Below, one piece after another: positions 16,871 through 25,105 of a stretch of DNA of 64,000 nucleotides (its first letter is position 1; each line of letters begins with the position of its first letter). The DNA comes from Alloalcanivorax xenomutans. GTDB lineage: Bacteria > Pseudomonadota > Gammaproteobacteria > Pseudomonadales > Alcanivoracaceae. The DNA lies in contig NZ_OBMO01000016.1 in the NCBI RefSeq assembly GCF_900217905.1, positions 57,676-121,675 of the forward strand, read 5' to 3'. A program made the translations under genes and the position numbers. Under the pieces are notes generated by a model that ran no database searches, was not told the origin of the DNA, and saw nothing but the letters and a program-made list of their open reading frames with translations.

Positions 16871-16878
16871 TGCATACA
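16871..16878. promoter_or_regulatory. TGCATACA element (relaxed TGTATACA)
   Basis: One base off the purine-region palindrome, 216 bp upstream of the porin start. A second copy is at 17089-17096. Proposed weaker or paralogue-specific GntR site. Confidence 0.35.
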
Positions 16879-17088
16879 GAACAGCGAAAACCTTTCAAAA
16901 TGCATGCCACAAGGATTTAACGAGAAAAAACAACAGCTTATTCAAATTCTATTTTTTTCTTTTTTATTAACCTGACGGGAAAAACCAAAGACGCGCTCTA
17001 AAAGGGCAAGGCGCCGATTATTTCGCCCCACCATAGGGCTTTTTCATTTCCTTTCGCGCCCACAACCGATACCTTTTTTAGTTCGCCG

Positions 17089-17096
17089 TGCATACA
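17089..17096. promoter_or_regulatory. TGCATACA element, second copy
   Basis: Same 8-mer and orientation as at 16871, 210 bp further upstream of the porin, just beyond the Rieske-gene terminator. Confidence 0.3.
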
Positions 17097-17161
17097 AAAA
17101 GGCATCGTTACTTCCGTCAACCGCCAGAGCCCTCATGAATCTTTCAGCTTTTTTCCAGCCC

Positions 17162-17187
17162 AAAAAAAACCGGGGCATACCCCGGTT
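17162..17187 (-). terminator. Rho-independent terminator after Rieske operon
   Basis: AACCGGGG and CCCCGGTT form an 8-bp perfect stem with a 4-base loop (17168-17187); on the minus strand it runs into eight T. It lies 24 bp past the stop codon of the Rieske gene. Confidence 0.92.
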
Positions 17188-17211
17188 AAAGAAAATAAGG
17201 CAGTGTAAAGA

Positions 17212-18204
17212 CTACTGAAACGTAACCGCCCGCGTTTCGTGATCCTCTATTAAGGCCTGAATCATGCGCCGCATCACCAGTCCCGGCTTGTCCGACACCA
17301 TGTGCCGCTCATCACGAGGGTCCAGAGGCACATCCGCGTCGGTGCTTTCAAGCACGTGCTTATCCTCCAGAGTCACCTTGCGATCAAACGCCAGGATCGC
17401 GGCTTCATCAATACCGGTTCCATCATCTTCCTGAAAACAAAACTGCACCACCTGTGAACGGTTATGGGCCAGCGGTACCTGGCAATTGATGATCACGTGG
17501 GCGGGACCGTCGGCATAGTTGATACGCAACCGGCAAATAAAGGGGGCATACCAACTGCAATCCAGGAAGCGCTCATTATTGCGATCCTGGGCGTGATGGG
17601 CCTGCTTGACCCCCAATCGGCCGGTATAGTGAAAACCACCGGGAAACTCTTCGATCTTCGCGTCCTCGGCCACCAGATGTTCGGGGCTGCCGAAGGTGCC
17701 CAGATGCACGTAACTGGGGTGAGCCATGTCCAGCTCGTTCTCCATCACCCGCAGACCGGAAACCCGCCACTCCTCATAAAACTCGTGGATCAGGACAAAG
17801 CTATCGTCCACCGCCTCGGGGAAATCCGGAATGTCGAACAAGGGCTGCTCCAGCGCCACCCAGGCGTAGCCGTATTTTTCCCGGCAGGAGAACGCTTTGA
17901 CCCGGCGTTTCGGCCCCGGATCACGATCCGGCATCTGCGGCACCAGAACACATTGTCCTTCCCGGTTGTAGCGCCAGCCGTGATAAGGACAGGCAATGGC
18001 ATTGTCACAAACTTCGCCAAGGGACAAGCGGGCGGTACGATGACAGCACCGGTCTTCCAGTGCCGCCGGAACGCCGTCGTCATCGAGAAACAATGCCAGC
18101 GCCTGGCCGAGCAACTCGAACCTTCGTGGCCCCTGTTTCAGTTCCGACATCGGCATAACGGGGTACCAGAACCGGCGAAATACCGCGTGCTCCATAACAT
18201 TCAC
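17212..18204 (-). CDS. Rieske non-heme iron oxygenase, alpha subunit type (NdmA/HpxD-like)
   Basis: A 330-residue oxygenase. The Rieske [2Fe-2S] ligands are Cys53, His55, Cys72 and His75 (DRCCHRTARL, CPYHGW). The mononuclear iron ligands His162 and His167 with bridging Asp159 lie in NELDMAHPSYVH. The opening FRRFWYPVMPMSEL resembles the purine N-demethylase (NdmA) and HpxD branch, so a purine or other N-heterocycle is a plausible substrate; this is inferred. The GTG start follows GGAGATATCCCC and overlaps the MFS stop (GTGA). No reductase partner is encoded in the window. Last gene of its operon, before a clear terminator. Confidence 0.85.
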   Translation of the reverse strand: MNVMEHAVFRRFWYPVMPMSELKQGPRRFELLGQALALFLDDDGVPAALEDRCCHRTARLSLGEVCDNAIACPYHGWRYNREGQCVLVPQMPDRDPGPKRRVKAFSCREKYGYAWVALEQPLFDIPDFPEAVDDSFVLIHEFYEEWRVSGLRVMENELDMAHPSYVHLGTFGSPEHLVAEDAKIEEFPGGFHYTGRLGVKQAHHAQDRNNERFLDCSWYAPFICRLRINYADGPAHVIINCQVPLAHNRSQVVQFCFQEDDGTGIDEAAILAFDRKVTLEDKHVLESTDADVPLDPRDERHMVSDKPGLVMRRMIQALIEDHETRAVTFQ

Positions 18205-19418
18205 GGGGATATCTCCTTTACATCAACGGTCAGTGGGCCGGTTCCGCTCCGGTCCCTGTTCGGCGGGCGGAACGTCAGGCCGAGCAGGAACGAAGCCACC
18301 GTGGCCAGCAGTAAAAAGATCAGCGCCGCGGAAAAGCCAAAGCCACCCCGCAACACCCCGAACAACAAAGGTCCGAACGACCCCATCAGCATGCCGAACC
18401 CCAGCACCATGGCGGAAAGCCGGCCAGCTTCCGTCGGCGTATGGGCGTAATCGAGCGGCAGTGTCAACGCGAGGGGAAAGGAGCCACCCAACCCGAACCC
18501 GGCCAGCACCACCCAACTGGCGCCGCCCCAGGTTGGCGCCCAACATAAACCAGCCAGTCCCAGAGACAGCAGAGCCAAAGTCAGTGCCAAGGCCGGCCTC
18601 CGGTCCGGTTGCAACTGCGCCACGGGCGGCACCAGCAAAGCGCCAGCGATTTGCGCCGCGGTATAGGCCACCAACATGGCGCCACCCTGTTCCTGAGTCA
18701 GGCCAAGAGCCATATAGAGCGGCACCAGCCACGCTAGTAACGTCATGTAGGCCAGTGAACCGGTTCCCAGAAATAACGCCATTCGCCACCCAAGAGCACT
18801 GCGCCAGGGTACGCCGGCCGGGCCGTCTTCGGTGAATACCCTAAGGCGGCCGGGCCACAGCAGCGCCGCCAGCAAGGCGGGCAATGCCCAGATCGCCAGC
18901 GACGCCTGCCAGGAACCCAGGGTGCTGATCGCCAGAGGCGCGGCGAGGGCCCCAAGGGCCGCGCCCAGATTCATGGCAGTGGTATAGCCCCCCATCATCA
19001 ACGCCGCCCGGGAAGGGAAATAGCGTTTGATCACCACGGGGATCAGTACCTGGCCACAGGCAATCCCCAATCCCGCCAGTGCCGTCGCCAAAGCCAGCAT
19101 CGGCAACCAGTCACCAGCCCAGCGCAGGACACAGCCCACCGCGATCAGCAACAACGCCAGGCGCATACCGGCACCGACACCGAGCCGGGTGATCACCCAA
19201 CCACCGGCCAGGGAGACCAGCCCCATGCAAAGTGTAGGGATCGCCGCCAGGGCACCGATCAGAGTGCTGGACAATCCCAGGTCCACCCGGATCAATTCCA
19301 GATTGGTTCCGAGCGTGGTCAGCAACGGGCGCAGATTGAGGCCCGCCAGCAGCACCATCAGCACCAGCCACCACAGCGCCGGAGGTCTTATCGGAGGCGC
19401 TTGCGGCATCCGCTTCAT
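18201..19418 (-). CDS. MFS transporter, CynX/NimT family
   Basis: A 405-residue, about 12-helix major facilitator. The first helix motif GLNLRPLLTTLGTNL and the loop GWVITRLGVGAGMR are characteristic of the CynX/NimT (cyanate, 2-nitroimidazole) group. ATG at 19418 overlaps the amidohydrolase stop by one base; upstream in-frame sequence is arginine-rich and not protein-like. Set between an amidohydrolase and a Rieske oxygenase, it likely imports their substrate or exports a product. Confidence 0.88.
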   Translation of the reverse strand: MKRMPQAPPIRPPALWWLVLMVLLAGLNLRPLLTTLGTNLELIRVDLGLSSTLIGALAAIPTLCMGLVSLAGGWVITRLGVGAGMRLALLLIAVGCVLRWAGDWLPMLALATALAGLGIACGQVLIPVVIKRYFPSRAALMMGGYTTAMNLGAALGALAAPLAISTLGSWQASLAIWALPALLAALLWPGRLRVFTEDGPAGVPWRSALGWRMALFLGTGSLAYMTLLAWLVPLYMALGLTQEQGGAMLVAYTAAQIAGALLVPPVAQLQPDRRPALALTLALLSLGLAGLCWAPTWGGASWVVLAGFGLGGSFPLALTLPLDYAHTPTEAGRLSAMVLGFGMLMGSFGPLLFGVLRGGFGFSAALIFLLLATVASFLLGLTFRPPNRDRSGTGPLTVDVKEISP

Positions 19419-20779
19419 CAATGCAACTCCGCCGTGGCCCTGGCGGCCTGCTCCCGCAACGCCTCCATATCCAGGCCCGGAATAACCCCGTTCTCCACCA
19501 CCGGTTTTCCGTTCACCAACAGGTAGCGCAACGATGCGGTTCCCCCGGCGCACACCGGAGCCACCGCCACATCGTGCACGCCGAAGTAGCGGGGCTGGTC
19601 CAGATCGTAAATCGCCAGATCCGCGGCACTGCCGACACTCAAAGTGCCGATGCCGTCCAGTCCCAGCACCCGGGCCCCGCCTCGCGTGCCCCATTCGATC
19701 ACTTCTTCGGCGGTGACAGCGTCGGCGCCTCCCTGGGCGCGGTGCACCATCCAGGCCAGATGCGCTTCCTGGATCATGTCGGCGGCCTCATTGGAGGCAG
19801 CGCCATCCACCGCCAGCGATACCGGAATACCCAGGCGCGACATCTCCGGAGCACGGGCGATACCGCTGCCCAGCCGGCAGTTGCTTTGCGGGCAATGGGC
19901 AATCCCTGTGCCGGTTTGCAGCAACAACGGCAGTTCATCGTCCGCCACATGAACCATATGGGCGAACCACACGTCCTCTCCAAGCCATTCGTTCTCGGCG
20001 CAGAATTGCACCGGCGTCATGCCGTGTACTTCCCGGCAGTAGGTAACGTAGTCCCGAGTCTCCGACAGATGACTGTGCAGCCGAACCCCCATGGATCGGG
20101 CGGCCCGGGCCAACTCCCTGAGCACCGCGGGATTCACCGAAAAGGTCGGCGTGGTCGGCGCCATCACCACCTGCCGCATGGGGTTGGCCCCCACCTGGTG
20201 ATAGCGTTCGCGCAGCCGCTGCACATCGTTGATGATGTCGTCGACACTCTCCGATTCCAGATTGTTGGGATAGCCCGGGTGCCGCCCTTTCTCCGTGGCG
20301 CCGCCACGGCACAATACGAATCGCAATCCCAAACGGTCCGCCACCTCGAACAGCACATCCCCCATCTCACTGTCGAGGCCGGCGTAGTAAATGTAATGGT
20401 GGTCGGCACAGGTGGAGGTGCCGGAGAGTAACAGTTCCGCCAACCCCACCATCGCCGCGGTTTCCAGATGATGGTCACGGATACGGGTGAGGCGCGGATA
20501 AGGCACCGCGCCGAGCCAGCCGAACAGCGGTTCGTTGATACCTTCCGGCACCGCTTTCAGCAGACTCTGGAACAGGTGGTGATGGGTGTTGACCCAACCC
20601 GGATAGACCACGCAGCCGCGCGCTTCGATTACCCGTTCATCGGCGGCGGGGATCAACCCCGCCGTCATCTCGTGAATCACACCGTCACGGATACGCAGGT
20701 CCACCGCTCCCGCCCGGGCCTGATCCCCGGGCAGTCCGGTCATCACCGCTTCGGCGCCACGAATCAGCAGGTCGCTCAT
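19418..20779 (-). CDS. Amidohydrolase-family deaminase (8-oxoguanine deaminase/TrzN-like)
   Basis: A 453-residue TIM-barrel metal hydrolase of the ATZ/TRZ group. Metal ligands are seen in NTHHHLFQSL, LHSHLSET, and the Asp in SLAVDGAASNEA; the active-site HCPQSNCRLGSG motif matches 8-oxoguanine deaminase and aminohydrolases such as TrzN. The start overlaps the upstream Rieske stop (ATGA). It should remove an amino group from a purine-like ring or similar heterocycle. A paralogue is at 31892-33256. The pairing with two Rieske oxygenases suggests sequential deamination and hydroxylation. Confidence 0.85.
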   Translation of the reverse strand: MSDLLIRGAEAVMTGLPGDQARAGAVDLRIRDGVIHEMTAGLIPAADERVIEARGCVVYPGWVNTHHHLFQSLLKAVPEGINEPLFGWLGAVPYPRLTRIRDHHLETAAMVGLAELLLSGTSTCADHHYIYYAGLDSEMGDVLFEVADRLGLRFVLCRGGATEKGRHPGYPNNLESESVDDIINDVQRLRERYHQVGANPMRQVVMAPTTPTFSVNPAVLRELARAARSMGVRLHSHLSETRDYVTYCREVHGMTPVQFCAENEWLGEDVWFAHMVHVADDELPLLLQTGTGIAHCPQSNCRLGSGIARAPEMSRLGIPVSLAVDGAASNEAADMIQEAHLAWMVHRAQGGADAVTAEEVIEWGTRGGARVLGLDGIGTLSVGSAADLAIYDLDQPRYFGVHDVAVAPVCAGGTASLRYLLVNGKPVVENGVIPGLDMEALREQAARATAELH

Positions 20780-21822
20780 GAGGCCTTTTCCTTCATCGGA
20801 ATGCGGGCCCCAGAAATGCGTGCTTCTTCCTCTCCAAAGCGGGCCAGCAACGCCAACAGCATTTTGCGCATCACCATGCCCGGCTGATCGGAAGGCATAT
20901 GACGTTCCTCGCCACTGGCGGTATCCAGAGGCGCGTCGTATTCGGTGCTTTCCAGAACCCTTTTGTCCTCTTCGGTCACCTGACGATCGAAAGCGATGAT
21001 CTGCTCCGCCGGCGCGTCCGCCTCGGAGTCGCTGCGATAAGCCCACTGACAGATCATGGAGTGCTCATCGTCGATTGGCGTGGCGTAGGTGATGATCGCG
21101 TGCACCAGCCCGTTGGGGTAACGGATATTGAGCTTGCGACCGAACGGCATGAACCAGTTGCTGGTCATGTGCCGCTCGGTGGTATCGCTGTCCATCTTCA
21201 ACAGCTTTTTCTGCAACGGCGGGTTGTTCACCGGCGCCACGGTTTCAAAGCGAAAGCCAAAGTCCTCCTCGACGATGTTGAGCTTGGCCGGGATCGGCTT
21301 GTCGAACTGGCCGAAGCTCTCCCGATGCACGAAGCTGAAGTGAGCATTGTCGAAGGAATTCTCCATCAAACGCAGGCCGGCGGTGCGCCAGACTTCATAA
21401 AACTGATGGATCACGCGGTAACCGGGCTCGTCCGCCTCTGGCATGTGAGGAATATCGGTTAGCGGATCACCGAGGCACACCCACACGTAGCCGTAACGAG
21501 CCTCGGCGTTGAAGGCACGGACCTTGGCACGGCCGGCCGGGCGATCAGGCGTCTGCGGAATACGGACACAGCCGCCACCGCCGTCATAGGTCCAACCGTG
21601 ATAGGGGCAAACAATGTTGTCGCCCTCCACCCAGCCCAGGGATAAACGCGCGGTACGGTGCGCGCAGCGGTCCTCAGCGGCGTGCGGTTTGCCTTCGGAA
21701 TCGAGCCACAGCACCAGCTCTTCGTTCATCAGCCGGAAGGGCTTGGGGCCATCGTCAAGTTGTTCCAGTGGCATCACCGGATACCAAAAACGACGCAGTA
21801 CGGGTTGTTGAGTTGCAAGCAT
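20776..21822 (-). CDS. Rieske non-heme iron oxygenase, alpha subunit type (NdmA/HpxD-like)
   Basis: A 348-residue paralogue of the Rieske protein at 17212-18204. Rieske ligands are Cys53, His55, Cys72 and His75 (DRCAHRTARL, CPYHGW); mononuclear site Asp158, His161 and His166 (NSFDNAHFSFVH). ATG at 21822 follows GGAGAGAC and aligns with the start of the other copy, so the 54-residue upstream extension is rejected. First gene of an operon Rieske - amidohydrolase - MFS - Rieske joined by 1-4 bp overlaps. Electron donor proteins are not encoded nearby. Candidate for hydroxylation of a purine or other N-heterocycle. Confidence 0.85.
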   Translation of the reverse strand: MLATQQPVLRRFWYPVMPLEQLDDGPKPFRLMNEELVLWLDSEGKPHAAEDRCAHRTARLSLGWVEGDNIVCPYHGWTYDGGGGCVRIPQTPDRPAGRAKVRAFNAEARYGYVWVCLGDPLTDIPHMPEADEPGYRVIHQFYEVWRTAGLRLMENSFDNAHFSFVHRESFGQFDKPIPAKLNIVEEDFGFRFETVAPVNNPPLQKKLLKMDSDTTERHMTSNWFMPFGRKLNIRYPNGLVHAIITYATPIDDEHSMICQWAYRSDSEADAPAEQIIAFDRQVTEEDKRVLESTEYDAPLDTASGEERHMPSDQPGMVMRKMLLALLARFGEEEARISGARIPMKEKAS

Positions 21823-21989
21823 GGCCAGTCTCTCCAGTTGGGGCCCGCTCCACGTCCGGTAGCACTGCCGTAACGGCAGCGGGCCCAGGCGAGGCAGCCC
21901 CCGCCCATTACCCCAGGGCCGGCTTGTCCTCTGATCAGGGTGGCGAGAGTCGTGCACCGCTTTGCGCCTCGCCACCATGGACACAAAGC

Positions 21990-22019
21990 GGTATACCGTT
22001 ATCGAAAGAAATGTATGCA
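21990..22019. promoter_or_regulatory. GGTATACC and TGTATGCA elements upstream of Rieske operon
   Basis: GGTATACC (21990-21997) is a palindrome with the same TATA centre as TGTATACA; TGTATGCA (22012-22019) is the reverse complement of the TGCATACA elements near the porin. They lie 170-200 bp upstream of the Rieske start, next to the stop of the binding-protein gene. Confidence 0.35.
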
Positions 22020-22042
22020 GTTACCGTGCCATCGGAACCCGG

Positions 22043-23059
22043 TTATGGCATCACCGGCGGGCTCGGCAGGAATTCCAGGCTATAAGCCTGTTTATAGTCC
22101 ATATCCTCCGGTACCAACCCGGCCTTCGCCATGAAGTCGAAGGTGGCTTTCCAGCGTTCATCCGTCATCACTCCGAGCCCTTTGGTGGCGGCGTCACCAC
22201 CGGCCACCAGGCCATACTCCTTGATCTTGCCAATGCCAAAGGCGATCTGGGCATCGGTCATCTCCGGGTTATCCTTCTTGATCAGGGCATTGGCCGGCGC
22301 CGGATTTTCAAAGTAACTTTTCCAGCCCTCCATGGACGCCTGCACGAACTTACGCACCACTTCCGGGTTGCTTTCAATCATCTCCCGAGTGGTTTCGATG
22401 GTCTGAGCGTAGGGAGGATAGCCGTAGTCGGCGAACAGGAAGATGGATGGCTTGACGCCGCCCTGCTCCATGGCGAATGGCTCGGAAGTGACATAGCCCT
22501 GTTGCACCACACTCTTATCCGCCAGGAATGGCGCGACACTGAACGTATAGGGGCGGATCATATCGTCGGAAAATCCGAACCGTTGCTTCAACCAGGGCCA
22601 GAATGTCTGTTGCGCGCCGGAGAAGACGTACACCGGCTGCCCCTTTATCTCCTCCAGAGACTTGACGTGAGGGTGCGCCAACAAGGCCTGTGGATCGCTT
22701 TGGAACGGCGCCGCCACGGTCACCACGGGCATGTTTTGATTCACCGAATTGAGGTTGCGGATCGGATACCCCATGGTGAAATCCTGCCGCCCGGCAAGAA
22801 GGAGCTGCAGATTGTTCACCTGAGGCCCGCCCATTGTGATGGTCACATCGAGTCCGTACTTCTCATATATTCCGGTGGCCTTGGCCTGGTAGAAGCCACC
22901 ATGTTCCGCCTGGGCGAACCAGTTGGTGCCAAAAGTGATCTTGGTCAGCGGCTGCTGCGCCACCGCCACAGCCGGAATCAATAAAGCGCAGCACAGCAAA
23001 AACCCGCGCAGATGTTCAGCCGGAAAGCCCGTCCAGGCCTTAAGGGAAAATGCCATCAT
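22043..23059 (-). CDS. NMT1/THI5-like ABC substrate-binding protein, tandem copy B
   Basis: A 338-residue secreted binding protein with signal peptide (LLCCALLIPAVAVAQQ) and the motifs FGTNWFAQAEHGGFYQ, GGPQVNNLQLLLAG and FTMGYPIRNLN shared with the copies at 23092 and 7733. The ATGATG start follows AAGGAGAACG; either Met is possible. It lies 32 bp after its tandem sister. No permease or ATPase gene is adjacent, so it probably feeds the ABC core at 10967-12642 or an unlinked one. Confidence 0.87.
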   Translation of the reverse strand: MMAFSLKAWTGFPAEHLRGFLLCCALLIPAVAVAQQPLTKITFGTNWFAQAEHGGFYQAKATGIYEKYGLDVTITMGGPQVNNLQLLLAGRQDFTMGYPIRNLNSVNQNMPVVTVAAPFQSDPQALLAHPHVKSLEEIKGQPVYVFSGAQQTFWPWLKQRFGFSDDMIRPYTFSVAPFLADKSVVQQGYVTSEPFAMEQGGVKPSIFLFADYGYPPYAQTIETTREMIESNPEVVRKFVQASMEGWKSYFENPAPANALIKKDNPEMTDAQIAFGIGKIKEYGLVAGGDAATKGLGVMTDERWKATFDFMAKAGLVPEDMDYKQAYSLEFLPSPPVMP

Positions 23060-23091
23060 CGTTCTCCTTTTCACCAACAGAGGCAGGTGTC

Positions 23092-24099
23092 CTAGGGAAG
23101 TACCGGTGTTTGCGGCAGAAATTCCAGGGTGTAAGCCTTGTGGTAATCCACGTCGGCACCGACCAGGCCCGCTTCCACCATGAAGTCGAACGTCTTCTTC
23201 CAGCGTTCATCGCTCATGTAACCAATGCCCTTCTCCCCCGCATCCCCGCCGGTGACGATGCCGAATTCCTTCAACTTCTCGATACCGAAAGCCAGTTGTT
23301 CATCGGTCATTTGCGGATTGTCTTTCTTGATCAGGGCATTACCTGCTTGCGGGTCCTGCAGGTAACTCTTCCAGCCTTCCAGGGTGGCCTGGACAAATCG
23401 GCGCACCACATCCGGCTTTTCCTCGACCAGATCCCCGCGGGTTTCCAATGTCGCCGCATAGGGCGGATAACCATGATCCGCGAACAGGAAAATATTCGGT
23501 TTGACGCCACCCTTTTCCGCGGCGAAAGGCTCGGAGCTGATATACGCCTGCTGCACCAGCTCTTTGTCGGCCAGGAAGGGACCCAGACTGAAGGTATAGG
23601 GCTTGGCTTGGTCGTCGGTGAAACCGTATTCAGCTTTCAGCCAGGGCCAGTAGGTGGTGCGCGCCGAAGTGGATATCAGCACGGTGTGCCCTTTAACGTC
23701 TTCCAGCGATGCCACCTGCGGATGGGCGATCAGTCCCTGGGGGTCCTTTTGAAAGGTCGCCGCCACGGTCACTACCGGGAGCCCCTCCTTCACCGCATTG
23801 ATGTTGCGGATCGGATACCCCATGGTGAAGTCGTACTGCCCAGCCACCAGCAATTGCAGGCCATTCACTTGGGGCCCACCCATTTTGATGTTCACGTCGA
23901 GACCGTACTTCTTGTAAATCCCCGTGGCTTTGGCCTGATAAAATCCGCCGTGCTCCGCCTGCGCGTACCAGCTGGTGCCTATGGTCACCTTGTCGTCGGC
24001 TTGAACACCGCCCGCGACGCTCCCCACAATCGCCGCCATGACCACCCCCAGGCCAGTGCGACGATATCCGAACAGATGCTTTAAAAAACCGAATGACAT
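23092..24099 (-). CDS. NMT1/THI5-like ABC substrate-binding protein, tandem copy A
   Basis: A 335-residue secreted binding protein (signal peptide ending VQA-DD) with IGTSWYAQAEHGGFYQ, GGPQVNGLQLLVAG and FTMGYPIRNINAV. It is closer to copy B than to the copy at 7733, indicating a local duplication. ATG at 24099 follows GGAGTCTGAAATC; upstream in-frame codons cross the TTGTATGCAA element and are rejected. First gene of a two-gene unit. By family and neighbourhood it likely binds a purine-, hydantoin- or pyrimidine-type ligand. Confidence 0.88.
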   Translation of the reverse strand: MSFGFLKHLFGYRRTGLGVVMAAIVGSVAGGVQADDKVTIGTSWYAQAEHGGFYQAKATGIYKKYGLDVNIKMGGPQVNGLQLLVAGQYDFTMGYPIRNINAVKEGLPVVTVAATFQKDPQGLIAHPQVASLEDVKGHTVLISTSARTTYWPWLKAEYGFTDDQAKPYTFSLGPFLADKELVQQAYISSEPFAAEKGGVKPNIFLFADHGYPPYAATLETRGDLVEEKPDVVRRFVQATLEGWKSYLQDPQAGNALIKKDNPQMTDEQLAFGIEKLKEFGIVTGGDAGEKGIGYMSDERWKKTFDFMVEAGLVGADVDYHKAYTLEFLPQTPVLP

Positions 24100-24140
24100 G
24101 ATTTCAGACTCCACAAAAAAGTGTTGATCGGCCCTCGGCT

Positions 24141-24150
24141 TTGTATGCAA
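24141..24150. promoter_or_regulatory. TTGTATGCAA element upstream of binding-protein pair
   Basis: One base from the TTGTATACAA palindrome, 42-51 bp upstream of the binding-protein start, a good position for a repressor site overlapping the promoter. Confidence 0.4.
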
Positions 24151-24207
24151 GCAACCTTCGTGCCGCCTTTTTGCGGCCACAAAAAGAAGCATGAGGCATG
24201 CCCCTTT

Positions 24208-24882
24208 TCAGGGCTCCCGGTTGGCGGCGGCCAGTTCCACCGATGCCGGCTCCGGACGTACCTGCGCGGCCAGTCGCGCCACCCGCGCCCCCAGCGAGCG
24301 GGCAATCGCCTTCTCGTTATCGTCCACGGACAAAGTGCCATCGAAACCAGTGACCGCCGAGGCGCCATAGGGGGAGCCGCCCTTACGTGTGCGCACCAGC
24401 GCGGGAACACTATGCGGTACACCGGCAATGATCATCCCGTGCTGCATGAATGGGAGTAGCAGAGACAACAACGTCATCTCGTTACCTGAATGCATGCCAC
24501 CGGTGGAGGTGAAAGCGGCGCCGACCTTGCCGATCAGAGCGCCTTCCCGCCACAACGGGGCCACTTCGTCGATAAAGGCGCGTAATGGGGTACTCATCAG
24601 GCCGTAGCGGGTAGGCGATCCCCAAACGATCCCCTTGGCCCAACGCAAATCGTCCGCCGTGGCGCGGGGCAGTTCACGATAGATTCGTTGTGCCTCCCGG
24701 TAGTCGGCCCGCTCACTATCGACACTGAATTCCGGCTCACTCAGTTCCACCCGGCAGAGCCGGACCCGGGCGCCACCGCTGCCCGCCCCCTCGGCGATTT
24801 CCCGTGCCAGCGCCAGGGTACTGCCGTAGCGGGAGTCGCAGATCACACACACGGTGGCGCCGTCCGGATCAATCGATGTCAT
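24208..24882 (-). CDS. WrbA-like flavodoxin-fold NAD(P)H:quinone oxidoreductase
   Basis: A 224-residue flavoprotein. The FMN phosphate loop is ICDSRYGSTLALAREIAEG; the flavin-contacting GSPTRYGLMSTPLRAFID and FTSTGGMHSGNEMTLLS are hallmark WrbA motifs. WrbA enzymes reduce quinones by two electrons. ATG at 24882 is preferred over the ORF start, which lies beyond a TGTATACA element. It is divergent from guaD with boxes at both ends of the 223-bp intergenic. It may protect against redox stress or supply electrons; not a proven partner of the Rieske proteins. Confidence 0.85.
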   Translation of the reverse strand: MTSIDPDGATVCVICDSRYGSTLALAREIAEGAGSGGARVRLCRVELSEPEFSVDSERADYREAQRIYRELPRATADDLRWAKGIVWGSPTRYGLMSTPLRAFIDEVAPLWREGALIGKVGAAFTSTGGMHSGNEMTLLSLLLPFMQHGMIIAGVPHSVPALVRTRKGGSPYGASAVTGFDGTLSVDDNEKAIARSLGARVARLAAQVRPEPASVELAAANREP

Positions 24883-24903
24883 GGCACATTCCTCAAAAAA
24901 AAA

Positions 24904-24911
24904 TGTATACA
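24904..24911. promoter_or_regulatory. TGTATACA operator candidate, flavoprotein side
   Basis: Exact palindrome 22 bp upstream of the flavoprotein start, close enough to cover its promoter or leader. Confidence 0.6.
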
Positions 24912-25080
24912 GGCAACTCCCATGCCATGGTGACAACACCCCTAATACTGATACAGCCTTGCCGAATTTATGCGTTATATTTGTGCGCTCGCCCCTTTTT
25001 TGATCACTGTTTTAAGTCTTTTCGTCCACTTCAAGGAACCGCTTCCCTCGCTTCGCATCAAGCGATATGGTTCTCTCCTG

Positions 25081-25090
25081 ATGTATACAT
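25081..25090. promoter_or_regulatory. ATGTATACAT operator candidate, guaD side
   Basis: Perfect 10-bp palindrome 16 bp upstream of the guanine deaminase start, at the opposite end of the divergent promoter region. Confidence 0.65.
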
Positions 25091-25105
25091 TAGGGATTTC
25101 CGACC

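Larger units (their letters stand above)
16656..17161. other. Long AT-rich region upstream of the porin
   Basis: No gene supported on either strand. It is markedly AT-rich around 16900-17000 (runs of A and T) and contains TGCATACA at 16871 and 17089. It most likely carries the porin promoter and its control sites. Confidence 0.5.
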
